NCBI GenBank assembly: GCA_021156085.1
Contig: JAJNBC010000003.1
Coordinates: 62,001 to 126,000, forward strand
DNA: 64,000 nt
Reading direction: 5' to 3'
From: Gammaproteobacteria bacterium
Lineage (GTDB): Bacteria; Pseudomonadota; Gammaproteobacteria; DSM-16500
The notes beneath the pieces are model-generated. The model did not search any database and was not told where the DNA came from. It worked only from the letters and a program-made list of their open reading frames with translations. Positions 27,702-36,683 of the stretch are shown in pieces. Position 1 is the stretch's first letter. Each line of letters opens with the position of its first letter. The position numbers and the translations under genes were made by a program.

Positions 27702-29248
27702 AGCGTATAAATCCCTATACTGGCTAAATAATGATAGGAACGCCATGCTGTTCTAAATTTTTTATTTGTTGAAAAATAGGAAATAAAATTAAAATTAGAT
27801 CCTAATTCCCAAGTTGTTAATAGATTATTAATAATCACAATTTTGGCATGATGTTGAGTTAAATCATCTGCAATAGCATCTATCAAATATTTTTTGTCTT
27901 GAGCAAGAAAAAGAGGCAAAGGCTTCGCGCCCCCATTATTCTCAATCTTAATCAATCCGCGTAACCACCAAAATAAAGGGAAACGACTGGCGAACTCACT
28001 ATGAGTTTGATAAATCAGTGGAAAACAATCCCGTGTTGTATTAGAGGAAAAACAATACAACGAGCGGAACACAGGCAAGGAATTAATATAAGCTGTTAAT
28101 AAGCGAAAATCACTATTATTTTTTTCTAAAATCGCTTTTTCAGTATTAAGGAAGGCATATTCCAAAGGAATACTAAACACAAAAAAGCTCGCCGCAATAA
28201 TGACAAATACATCTATTTTTGAGAGCATTCCCTCATTCAATGGCACAGTCAGAGCATGACAAATATAAAAACTTGCGAGCAAACACGCCAATCCAAAAGC
28301 CGGGAGTACATGGTAATACCACGCAGAGCGAGGCACTATAAAAGCGATAATCATGCCAGTAAGTGCCAGCATCAAAATGGTGACTAATTCAGATTGACTA
28401 TTTTTGTGGAAAATAAAGAAATAATATGCCCAGACTAAAAAACAAAAGATAACAGAAGGACGGTAAAAAATGGTAGGCCAGCTTTCTTTTATACTTACGA
28501 AATAAAGATGGGAAATTAAAGGCAACATCGTATTTATATAATTTGGCTGAAAAATAAATATAGACGCCAAATAAACAATCAGCACTAAGATACACGCAAC
28601 AGATTCTACTCTAACCCACGCAAATAATTGACGCTTACTAAAAATAAAATAAAGTTCAATTAAGATGACCGACCCAAGAAAATAAGGCTTTAGCCCAAAG
28701 CCAAATCCGCCCATGAGACCAATCAAACAAGCGAAGAAAAAAGGAATTTTTTTACTTTTCGCAGCTAAGACGGCGGAAAAAAGATAAGGTAGCATAAAAA
28801 TCATTAGAAAATGCTCGCGTTGGCCAAATTCATTGGCAGGCAAAAATAGTAAAATAAACGCTAACATATAAACAAACACTTCAAAAATTAAATGCTCTTC
28901 TTTTTTCGCACATACCCAATTAAGCAATGTAGCACAGCATGCTATGGAAATAATTGCAGAAAAAATAACATAGATTCGAAAGAGACTAGCGAGATTAAAC
29001 AAAGTTAATTTTTCTAAAAGAATAACGGGGGAATAAATATATAAAATCAGCGGCGGGTTAGTCTCAAAGAAATCCTTGACATAATGCCCTCCTGCTAAAA
29101 GAAGCTTGGTATCATACAGCAAACTGGCAGCATCGCTATTAAGCAAGCCCAAGCTTTGAATAAAATAAGCTAGAAGTCCTAGCAAACATACTATGCTCAT
29201 GCACATCTTTTTTGAGTTTCTATAATGCATTTCCGCTGCGTCGCTCAT
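27686..29248 (-). CDS. GT-C-like polytopic membrane protein, paralogue B
   Basis: The 520-aa polytopic protein shares LLAYFIQ, FFETNPPLILYIY, FGQREHF, LKPYFL, VRVES and SAWYYHVLPAFGLACLL with its two paralogues. A soluble, probably periplasmic, C-terminal part carries the segment DCFPLIYQTHSEFASRFPLFWWLRG, nearly identical in paralogue C but absent from A. Start ATG overlaps the stop of the GT2 gene by 4 bp, so translation is coupled. Likely role: transfer of a sugar from the lipid carrier loaded by the adjacent GT2 (inference). Confidence 0.75.
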   Translation of the reverse strand: MSDAAEMHYRNSKKMCMSIVCLLGLLAYFIQSLGLLNSDAASLLYDTKLLLAGGHYVKDFFETNPPLILYIYSPVILLEKLTLFNLASLFRIYVIFSAIISIACCATLLNWVCAKKEEHLIFEVFVYMLAFILLFLPANEFGQREHFLMIFMLPYLFSAVLAAKSKKIPFFFACLIGLMGGFGFGLKPYFLGSVILIELYFIFSKRQLFAWVRVESVACILVLIVYLASIFIFQPNYINTMLPLISHLYFVSIKESWPTIFYRPSVIFCFLVWAYYFFIFHKNSQSELVTILMLALTGMIIAFIVPRSAWYYHVLPAFGLACLLASFYICHALTVPLNEGMLSKIDVFVIIAASFFVFSIPLEYAFLNTEKAILEKNNSDFRLLTAYINSLPVFRSLYCFSSNTTRDCFPLIYQTHSEFASRFPLFWWLRGLIKIENNGGAKPLPLFLAQDKKYLIDAIADDLTQHHAKIVIINNLLTTWELGSNFNFISYFSTNKKFRTAWRSYHYLASIGIYTLYVRS

Positions 29249-29970
29249 GCTGAAGAAATTTTAAATTTTATTAATCGGCTTAAATGTCTCAGATAATTGA
29301 TTATCACTTTAAGGCTGAGTTTACTCGCACCCTGGGTACGTTGAGTAAAATGAATAGGGATTTCCTGAATTTGTTTGCAGCGACACTTTACCATAATCTC
29401 AAGTCCAATTTTCCAGCCAATGGGTTCCAGCTTTGCACCAGCATAAAAAGTTTCTCTTTTTAAAGCCAAAAAACCAGACAAAGGATCATTGATTGATAGG
29501 CCTATAACTATTCTTGCTACGAATGCAGCTAAGTGGGACAAAGCGCGGCGAACGATGGGCCACATTTCATCGCTACTACCGCCATGAATGTAGCGTGACC
29601 CTATCACCAGATCTACTTGGGATTGTGCCAATGCGGCTAACATCTCTGGGATTTTTTCAGGGGGATGGCTTAAATCTGCATCCATGACAATCCAAACTGG
29701 ATAGTTAGCTTGTTCAAAACCTTCTAGCACCGATTCGCTTAATCCTTTTTTTCCTTTGCGAATAATTAATTTCAGCCATGCATACTGCCCCTGTAAAGTC
29801 TCCACGATTTCTTCTATTCCATCCTGACTATCATCATCCATCAAAATCACTTCAAAAATACGGGTTCCAAAATCAATGTGGGCAATACGTTTAACGAGTT
29901 CGGGTATATTTCTTGCTTCGTGAAAAGTGGGGATGACAATTGAAAAATTTTTGCTTCCTGCGGTATCCAT
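29245..29970 (-). CDS. Polyprenyl-phosphate glycosyltransferase, DPM1-like GT2
   Basis: The 241-aa GT2 enzyme has the GT-A signatures FSIVIPTFHEARNIPELV, LMDDDSQDG and VMDADLSHPPEKIPEM (DxD-like). The late DPLSGFLALKR and a TQGASKLSLKV segment are typical of dolichyl-phosphate mannose synthase and related bacterial enzymes. It would make polyprenyl-phosphate sugar at the inner membrane for GT-C transferases. No C-terminal membrane anchor is seen, as in DPM1 rather than ArnC. AAGGAAAAAAG precedes ATG. It lies between paralogues C and B in one operon. Confidence 0.88.
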   Translation of the reverse strand: MDTAGSKNFSIVIPTFHEARNIPELVKRIAHIDFGTRIFEVILMDDDSQDGIEEIVETLQGQYAWLKLIIRKGKKGLSESVLEGFEQANYPVWIVMDADLSHPPEKIPEMLAALAQSQVDLVIGSRYIHGGSSDEMWPIVRRALSHLAAFVARIVIGLSINDPLSGFLALKRETFYAGAKLEPIGWKIGLEIMVKCRCKQIQEIPIHFTQRTQGASKLSLKVIINYLRHLSRLIKFKISSA

Positions 29971-29985
29971 TACTTTTTTCCTTAT

Positions 29986-31530
29986 TTATATGGCTCTCTC
30001 ATAAAGCTTAATTGATTTTATGGTGGTGAGGTACCTATAATGACGCCAAGCCACATCAAATTTTTTATTTTCTGAAAAATAGCGAATAACATCAAAAGGT
30101 CTCGCTTCCATTTGTTGAAAATGCTGTGTATCTATTATCACCCATCGAGGCTGGTGCTTGTTTAAATCTTCTGCAAAACTATTTATTAAGAAGTATTTAT
30201 CTTTCTTAAGTTGCTCTTGCGTGGAAGAGGGCTGACGAGAGGTTTCTAATTTTCGCAATCCTGAATACCACCAAAAAAAAGGAAAACGCTCGGAATACTC
30301 ACTTTGAGTATAGTAGACTAAAGGAAAACAATCGGGCGTCCCCAACCCAAAGCAAGCAATAGAATGTTGCCCCGGATAGTGATTTATATAGTCTGCGATA
30401 TAACGTGCAGGTTGATGATCTTGAAAGCGATAAATATAACGTACTGTTTTATAACAATAGCTCGCCGGCAACGTCAAAATAACAACCAACGCAAAAATTA
30501 ATATTATACTATGACCACCTAAAAAACGCTGGCGCGATGATGTGTATGCCACACCAGAAATAGCTTGAAAAAAAAGACTGGCCACCAACAATAAAGCTAA
30601 TACTAAAGCTGGCATCACATGATAATACCAGGGCGTTTGAGGAATTAAAAAAGCAATGATCATGCCGAGTAATGCCAATTCCATAATCCACCCTAAAGTA
30701 GAATAGCAATCTTTTTCCTTATAAACCCAATAACCCAGTGCAACAGCTATACAAAAGAGTACATTGGGGAACAATATAATTTGATGCCAAGGTAACGCTG
30801 TCCCTATAAAATAATAACGAAACACAAAGGGTAAAATGATCTTAATATAACCTGGCTGCGTCCAAAAAATTGAAATGAAATAGATGACTAATACACTGAT
30901 CATGATCCCGGACTCTATTCTGACCCAAGCAAATAAACGACGCCGTTTCACAATAAAATATAATTCAATCAAACAAGGTGTCACTAAAAAAAAAGGCTTT
31001 AAAGAAAAACCGAGTCCTGCCATAACTCCAATCAATGCAGCAAGAATAGAAGGGACAGATTTATTTTCCAACGCTAGCGCCGCTGATAGTAAATAGGGTA
31101 GCATAAAGATTATCAAAATATGTTCGCGTTGCGCAAAAATAAAAGAAGGTAAAAACAACAGGCAAAAAATTAATGTATAAAATAGAGCATAGCGTAGCAT
31201 ATTATCTTCAGATTTTATGAGTCTTTTTAACAAAAAGAAGCAGACGCTCAATGATACAATGACAAGACCGATGATATAAATACGCACTGCTGTCATCACG
31301 CTAAGAGCTACGCATTTCGCTAATAAACAAGCTGGAAAATAGAGATATAAAATCATCGGTGGATTTGTTTCGAAAATATCAGGGCCGTATTTTCCACCTG
31401 CTAATAGTTGGTTGGCAGCATGCAATAAATAACCTACATCGGGAGAGAAAAAAGTCTGGGTTTGAATAAAGTAGGCCAACAAAATAAGGAGGGCAGTAAA
31501 AATATAAAAAGTACTCGTTTCTTGCTTCAT
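29986..31530 (-). CDS. GT-C-like polytopic membrane protein, paralogue C
   Basis: The 514-aa protein, from the ATG at 31530. The frame is open from a TTG at 31542, but the ATG has GAG at better spacing. It shares LLAYFIQ, DIFETNPPMILYLY, FAQREHI, LKPFFL, WVRIES and WYYHVMPALVLALLL with the paralogues. It also shares the C-terminal segment around CFGLGTPDCFPLVYYTQSEY with paralogue B. First gene of a three-gene operon (C, GT2, B). Expected to be a polyprenyl-phosphate-sugar-dependent transferase; acceptor unknown. Confidence 0.75.
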   Translation of the reverse strand: MKQETSTFYIFTALLILLAYFIQTQTFFSPDVGYLLHAANQLLAGGKYGPDIFETNPPMILYLYFPACLLAKCVALSVMTAVRIYIIGLVIVSLSVCFFLLKRLIKSEDNMLRYALFYTLIFCLLFLPSFIFAQREHILIIFMLPYLLSAALALENKSVPSILAALIGVMAGLGFSLKPFFLVTPCLIELYFIVKRRRLFAWVRIESGIMISVLVIYFISIFWTQPGYIKIILPFVFRYYFIGTALPWHQIILFPNVLFCIAVALGYWVYKEKDCYSTLGWIMELALLGMIIAFLIPQTPWYYHVMPALVLALLLVASLFFQAISGVAYTSSRQRFLGGHSIILIFALVVILTLPASYCYKTVRYIYRFQDHQPARYIADYINHYPGQHSIACFGLGTPDCFPLVYYTQSEYSERFPFFWWYSGLRKLETSRQPSSTQEQLKKDKYFLINSFAEDLNKHQPRWVIIDTQHFQQMEARPFDVIRYFSENKKFDVAWRHYRYLTTIKSIKLYERAI

Positions 31531-31603
31531 AAGATAGCTCAACTACCTTGTAAAAATAAGCTATAAGCTACCGACTTGAATAAGTGTTGTCAAATCACCC
31601 ATC

Positions 31604-31686
31604 TTTAGGATCTATTGCCAATTCTACTCTACCAGATGCCATACTTTGATTTTCTGCGCTCCGATGCTCATTGAATTGATCCTAAG
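31604..31686. repeat. Dispersed intergenic repeat, copy 3
   Basis: Both ends are visible here: TTTAGGATC at 31604-31612 and GATCCTAA at 31678-31685, which is the inverse complement of the left end. The interior has ATTCTACTCTACCAGA and CTTTGATTTTCTGCGCTCCG blocks shared with copies 1 and 2. The right terminal motif supplies the TAG stop of trmJ on the minus strand. Confidence 0.88.
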
Positions 31687-32404
31687 GCCTATTATATTTT
31701 TTATCGATAGCTCCTAAAATCCCACGTAATATATTGATTTCCATCGTATCCGGCCTAGCACGATGAAATAGGCGCTTTAGACGGGTCATCAACTGTCTTG
31801 GTACCTTGGGATTTAAGAAATCAACTGCAATGAGCATGCGTTCTAAGTGTTCATAGAAGCCTTGCGCTTCCGCCGCTGTTGCAAATGGATAATCCCACTC
31901 CGCTTGTGTCTTTCCTTCCTCCAAACTGGCCATACGTAATTCATACGCAATGACTTGCACGGCAGCTGCGATATTTAAACTAGTATAAGTAGGGTTACAG
32001 GGAATTTGTAGATGAAAATGGCAACAATGTAATTCTTCATTTGTCAAACCTGATTGTTCTCGGCCAAAAATCACTGCTACTTTTGCCGTGCCTGCCTCTT
32101 GAATAGCTTTCTCAGCAAATTCCCGTGGAGAAAGCATAGGCCATGGAATAGTGCGTGAACGTGCACTTGTACCTACAATCAAATGACAATCAGCAATGGC
32201 TTCCGCGAGTGTCTCTACTCTTATCGCATTCTCTAAAACATCGGATGCGCCTGTTGCCATTTCGGTGGCTTTAGGATGGGGAAAAAGTTGAGGGGAGACT
32301 AAGTAAAGCGCTTCTAATCCCATGGTTTTCATCGCCCGTGCAGCGGCGCCTATATTTCCAGGATGCGATGTATTGACCAACACTATACGTATGTTTTCCA
32401 CCAT
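31682..32404 (-). CDS. trmJ: tRNA (cytidine/uridine-2'-O-)-methyltransferase TrmJ
   Basis: SPOUT-class enzyme that methylates the 2'-OH of nucleotide 32 in tRNA anticodon loops using SAM. The 240-aa protein starts with IRIVLVNTSHPGNIGAAARAM and has the knotted-fold motifs VAVIFGREQSGLTNEEL and CNPTYTSLNIAAAVQVIAYELR. Length agrees with E. coli TrmJ (246 aa). Its TAG stop is provided by an adjacent repeat. Divergent with suhB, as in many Gammaproteobacteria. Confidence 0.93.
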   Translation of the reverse strand: MVENIRIVLVNTSHPGNIGAAARAMKTMGLEALYLVSPQLFPHPKATEMATGASDVLENAIRVETLAEAIADCHLIVGTSARSRTIPWPMLSPREFAEKAIQEAGTAKVAVIFGREQSGLTNEELHCCHFHLQIPCNPTYTSLNIAAAVQVIAYELRMASLEEGKTQAEWDYPFATAAEAQGFYEHLERMLIAVDFLNPKVPRQLMTRLKRLFHRARPDTMEINILRGILGAIDKKYNRP

Positions 32405-32490
32405 GAATCCTTCTCAACAAAACTATCTCGTGGCATCTTACAGAAAATTTGTTATTCTATATACCCTTTATCGAAATAATTGAAAAAATT

Positions 32491-33282
32491 ATGCGCGATC
32501 CTATCCTGAATATTGCTGTGAATGCAGCCCGAGCCGCCGGTAACATCGTTATTCGGGCCCTCGACCGCCTAGATAGAATTCATGTTAGTCAAAAAAAGCC
32601 TAACGATTATGTGACTGACATCGATCAAAAAGCAGAACAAGAGATTATCAAAATCATTCGTAAGGCCCACCCTCACCATGGGATCTTGGGCGAAGAAAGC
32701 GGCGAGACACGAGGCGAAGATTACACCTGGATTATTGATCCTATTGATGGTACTCGTAATTTTATCCATGGCTTTCCCCATTTTGCCATATCCATTGGAA
32801 TCCGTTACAAGAATAGAATTGAGCATGGCGTGATTTATGATCCCATACACCAAGAATTATTTACTGCTAGCCGTGGCAAAGGTGCAAGGTTAAATGATAA
32901 GCGCATACGCGTGAGCCTACATACTCATCTTGAGGGATGTTTGCTAGCAACTGGATTCAATGCCCAGAACTCAAAAACACTGCTTGATGCACATCTACAA
33001 ACGTTAGCCACCCTTCTTCCTCTTTGCGGTGATGTACGTCGTGCAGGCGCTGCTACACTGGATTTAGCTTATGTGGCTTGCGGGCGCTTAGATGGATTTT
33101 GGGAAGCGGGTTTAAAAATATGGGATATTGCAGCAGGGATCTTATTGATTAAAGAAGCAGGCGGCTTGGTGTGCGATATGAATGGCGGGGATGACTATTT
33201 GAAAAGCGGAGATGTTGTCGCAGGTAATTCAAAAATAGCGAAGTTGTTATTAAAAAATATCGTAGTAGCTAAGTCGGTTTAA
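32491..33282 (+). CDS. suhB: Inositol-1-monophosphatase family protein SuhB
   Basis: Mg2+-dependent phosphatase of the FIG superfamily; in E. coli, SuhB also joins rRNA transcription antitermination complexes. The 263-aa protein (from the ATG at 32491) has GEES (67-70), DPIDGTRN (83-90) and a late WDIAAGILLIKEAGG, the metal-binding triad. The frame extends 14 codons upstream without ATG support; the family's N-terminus fits MRDPILNIAV. There is only a weak ribosome-binding site. Convergent with secF, separated by 5 bp. Confidence 0.92.
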   Translation: MRDPILNIAVNAARAAGNIVIRALDRLDRIHVSQKKPNDYVTDIDQKAEQEIIKIIRKAHPHHGILGEESGETRGEDYTWIIDPIDGTRNFIHGFPHFAISIGIRYKNRIEHGVIYDPIHQELFTASRGKGARLNDKRIRVSLHTHLEGCLLATGFNAQNSKTLLDAHLQTLATLLPLCGDVRRAGAATLDLAYVACGRLDGFWEAGLKIWDIAAGILLIKEAGGLVCDMNGGDDYLKSGDVVAGNSKIAKLLLKNIVVAKSV

Positions 33283-33287
33283 TCGAA

Positions 33288-34217
33288 TTATGGCCTATTA
33301 TCCAAAACTTCTTTAGGTTCTGGCAATAAATGCTGCCGAGTCAGGCCTAACATCAATGATAAAGAACCTGCGACATAAATAGAGGAGTATGTCCCTACTA
33401 CAATACCGATGATCATCGCTAATGCAAACTCATGCAGCATACTTCCACCCAGGAAAAATAATGCTAGCACAACCATCAAAGTTAAAGCAGAAGTCATTAT
33501 AGTGCGCGACAAGGTTTGGTTAATTGATTGATTGATTACTTCTATAGGCTCTGCTTTGCGTAATTTACGAAAATTTTCACGTATGCGATCAAAAATCACA
33601 ATAGTGTCATTAAGGGAATAACCAATGACAGTGAGCAAAGCTGCGAGAGCAATCAAATTAAATTCCAGATGAAAAAAAGAAAAGAGACCTAGAATTAAAA
33701 GAGGGTCATGAATCAATGCAACCGTAGAGCCTACAGAAAAACGCCATTCAAAACGCAGCGCAATATAAAGCATAGTGCCTAATAAAGCAATAACCACAGC
33801 TAACGCGCCCTTTGTTGCTAATTCTTGCCCGACCTGCGATCCTATTGAATCAACTTGCTGCACTTTAGCCTCTGGCAATACAACTAGAATTTGACGCACA
33901 ATTTCATCTTTTATATCCGTGTTCTCCATCGATTGTTTAGGTACTAAACTCACTAATACATCTTTAGAATTACCATAACTATTGACTATTGCTTCTTTGA
34001 ACCCCGCTTTTTGCAAATTATGACGGATTTGATTTAAATCCGCTGCATGAGGAAAATTTAATTGGACTTGTGTGCCTCCGGTAAAATCCAACCCTAAATT
34101 CAACCCATTAATAGAAAGAGAGAGTAGCGATAATAAAAATAAAACGATAGATAACACCGCAGCAACTTTGCGTTGTTTCATAAAATCAATTTTCATATTA
34201 GGTTTAAAAAATTCCAT
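33288..34217 (-). CDS. secF: Protein translocase subunit SecF
   Basis: Inner-membrane partner of SecD that uses the proton gradient to help complete protein export through SecYEG. The 309-aa protein has six membrane segments, the periplasmic DFTGGTQVQLNF element and the conserved late GYSLNDTIVIFDRIRENFRK. Length matches E. coli SecF (323 aa). It lies 15 bp after secD in a yajC-secD-secF operon. Confidence 0.96.
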   Translation of the reverse strand: MEFFKPNMKIDFMKQRKVAAVLSIVLFLLSLLSLSINGLNLGLDFTGGTQVQLNFPHAADLNQIRHNLQKAGFKEAIVNSYGNSKDVLVSLVPKQSMENTDIKDEIVRQILVVLPEAKVQQVDSIGSQVGQELATKGALAVVIALLGTMLYIALRFEWRFSVGSTVALIHDPLLILGLFSFFHLEFNLIALAALLTVIGYSLNDTIVIFDRIRENFRKLRKAEPIEVINQSINQTLSRTIMTSALTLMVVLALFFLGGSMLHEFALAMIIGIVVGTYSSIYVAGSLSLMLGLTRQHLLPEPKEVLDNRP

Positions 34218-34232
34218 AACTTATTCCCAACT

Positions 34233-36086
34233 CTATAACCCGATCGAAATACTTTTGACTGGCTTACCACCATATATCCAATTCACTACTGCTCGTGTAC
34301 CGGTAATCGCAGTAAACATAGAAGTCAACAATCCTATAGTGACGGTAATTGCAAAACTTTTTACTACGCTTGAACCTAAGCTAAATAAAACAATAGCCAC
34401 AATCAATGTCGTCACATTTGCATCTACAATCGTTACCAGCGCTTTTTCATAGCCCGCATTGATACTTGCTTGTATGCCCGTACCATAACGCAACTCTTCC
34501 CGAATACGCTCGAATATAAGCACATTCGCATCCGCGGCCATGGCTACTGTCAGCACCATCCCGGCAATACCTGGCAAAGTGAGGGTTGCACCCAACAATG
34601 ATAATATGGCCACGATTAAAATTAAATTCATGCCTAACGCGAGGTCCGCAATGAACCCCATAACGCGATAATATAACGCCATAAAAAGCACAATCAGTGA
34701 AAAGCCAACAGCCACAGACATAAGACCCATACGAATATTTTGTTCGCCTAAACTAGGGCCTACTTCACGTTCTTCAATCACTGCAACAGGCGCACTCAAT
34801 GCCCCAGCACGCAATAATAAAGCTAATCTACGAGCTTCATCTTGATTCGTTAAGCCGGTGATCTGAAACGAATTGCCTAATGCAGATTGGATAGTGGCCA
34901 CACTAATCACACGGCGCTCTATTTCATAAGTAATAATTTTTTTGCCCTTCACTTCTTTAGTTTGTGGCCTCATATCCACATATAAAACCGCCATGGGCTT
35001 ACCTATATTTTCAGATGTAGTACGAGAGAATAAGCCTTGCTCGGCTCCTCCTAGCCGCACGTCTACTGAAGATCGACCATCTTCGCCCATACCAGAACGC
35101 GCGCTGACAATGGATGAACCATGTAAAATAATTTGTGTCTTTAATAAAATAGGTTGGCCTGCGTATTGGTATAACTTGGTATTAGGTGGCGCTACGTTAC
35201 CCACAGCACTACGCGGATCATTTTCTGTATCTACTAAATGAAATTCTAAGGTGGCTGTTTTACCTAAAATATTTTTTGCTTCCGCAGTGTCAAGGATACC
35301 CGGCAAATCTACGGCAATACGGCTCAGGCCTTGCTGCGTCACCACCGCTTCAGACACTCCTAACTCATTGACGCGGTTACGTAATGTATTTGCAGTTTTA
35401 TCTAGTATCTCTTGTCTTGCTTGCTGCAGAGCAACCGATGAAAAAGCGCCTTGCAATGTAAGATTATTCTTTGTCCAAGTGAATTCACTAAAACGCTGGC
35501 TCAGTAAATGATAGGCATCATTCAATGCGTCTACTGTGCGAAACTCTATGATAATATTATTTTCATTTTGACGGGTGATCCCTGAATAACGCACGCGCTC
35601 GGTTCGCAGTAATTGGGAGATGTTATTTAAATCACCTTCCACTTGTTGCTTCAAAACTGAATCTGCGTCTACTTGCATAAGAAGATGGATGCCACCACGT
35701 AAGTCTAATCCGTATTTCATTGGCATGGCCCCTATGGCCTTTAACCATGTCGGTGTTTGCGGGGCAAGGTTTAATGCGACAAGATAATCATTACCTAAGG
35801 CTTGTTGTATCGCTTCGCGTGCTTTGAGTTGAGCATCTGTTGAAGTAAAGCGCAGCAAGAAACTATGGTTCTGCCATTCTACCTTTTTTGGTTTAATTTG
35901 CCCTGCTTCCAAGGCTTGTTTCATTGTATTTTGAGTAACTTCAGTCACAGCAATGGCAGCATTTGCACCGGAGACTTGCACAGCAGGGTCATCGCCAAAC
36001 AAATTAGGAGCTGCATAGAAAAATGCAATTAGCATCACTACCAAAACTAAGATATTTTTCCACGCAGGATAGCGATTTAACACCAT
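34233..36086 (-). CDS. secD: Protein translocase subunit SecD
   Basis: Large inner-membrane component of the SecDF accessory complex. The 617-aa protein (E. coli 615) has an N-terminal membrane segment, a periplasmic P1 head (KYGLDLRGGIHLLMQVD and LRNRVNELGVSEAVV), and six C-terminal helices. These include AMAADANVLIFERIREELR and GYEKALVTIVDANVTTLIVA. It lies 18 bp after yajC. Confidence 0.97.
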   Translation of the reverse strand: MVLNRYPAWKNILVLVVMLIAFFYAAPNLFGDDPAVQVSGANAAIAVTEVTQNTMKQALEAGQIKPKKVEWQNHSFLLRFTSTDAQLKAREAIQQALGNDYLVALNLAPQTPTWLKAIGAMPMKYGLDLRGGIHLLMQVDADSVLKQQVEGDLNNISQLLRTERVRYSGITRQNENNIIIEFRTVDALNDAYHLLSQRFSEFTWTKNNLTLQGAFSSVALQQARQEILDKTANTLRNRVNELGVSEAVVTQQGLSRIAVDLPGILDTAEAKNILGKTATLEFHLVDTENDPRSAVGNVAPPNTKLYQYAGQPILLKTQIILHGSSIVSARSGMGEDGRSSVDVRLGGAEQGLFSRTTSENIGKPMAVLYVDMRPQTKEVKGKKIITYEIERRVISVATIQSALGNSFQITGLTNQDEARRLALLLRAGALSAPVAVIEEREVGPSLGEQNIRMGLMSVAVGFSLIVLFMALYYRVMGFIADLALGMNLILIVAILSLLGATLTLPGIAGMVLTVAMAADANVLIFERIREELRYGTGIQASINAGYEKALVTIVDANVTTLIVAIVLFSLGSSVVKSFAITVTIGLLTSMFTAITGTRAVVNWIYGGKPVKSISIGL

Positions 36087-36104
36087 ATCATTTCCAAAAT
36101 AATT

Positions 36105-36464
36105 TTAGTGAAGAGATTTCAGTGTGCCTTTAGGCAAAGCACCTGCTATTGAATTTTTTTGTATCGTAATTTCCACATTATCTGCTAAGGTTAATTGAAC
36201 ATAATTATCTCCTAACTTGGCAATTTTCCCCAAAATGCCGCCTGTGGTCACGACTTCATCTCCTTTTGTTAATGAATTTAACAAAGTGCGCTGCTCTTTA
36301 GCGCGCTTACTCTGAGGTCGCCAAATGACAAAATACATAAAAAAGATAAAAACACCCGTCATAAGCATCAAGGAAAAACCACCACCTTGCTGCTGAGCCG
36401 GGACAGCGGTATAAGCATAAGCCGGACTGAGAAATGAGTTGATAATATTATTTACAAAATACAT
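36105..36464 (-). CDS. yajC: SecDF accessory membrane protein YajC
   Basis: Small inner-membrane protein (119 aa) of the SecDF-YajC complex. One membrane segment (about 28-48) is followed by the cytosolic Sm-like fold: RPQSKRAKEQRTLLNSLTKGDEVVTTGGILGKIAKLGDN. First gene of the secDF operon. Upstream, where tgt and queA normally lie on the same strand, there is instead an unrelated gene on the plus strand. Confidence 0.94.
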   Translation of the reverse strand: MYFVNNIINSFLSPAYAYTAVPAQQQGGGFSLMLMTGVFIFFMYFVIWRPQSKRAKEQRTLLNSLTKGDEVVTTGGILGKIAKLGDNYVQLTLADNVEITIQKNSIAGALPKGTLKSLH

Positions 36465-36683
36465 TTTTTTTCCTTGGATAGGATTTTCGAGACGTCTAAT
36501 CTACCTTTTTCAAGGAAAAGACGCAAATTATCATTATTATGCAAACAGTAGATTTTTTATATATTTTAGAGTAAAAAATGGCCAATTTAAAGATGGGCAG
36601 GATCTTATCCTCCCTAATTAATAGTAGATTTATTCCTTAGCAAACATTAAATTACCTGTTCACAAAACAATGAGGCGGAAAAA
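36465..36683. other. Divergent spacer between yajC and the 408-aa gene
   Basis: A 219-bp AT-rich divergent promoter region. No gene and no intact tgt start are visible. A CTTAG/ATTAA pair near 36640 is a 10-bp rather than 11-bp tandem, so it is not called a PmrA box. Confidence 0.4.
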
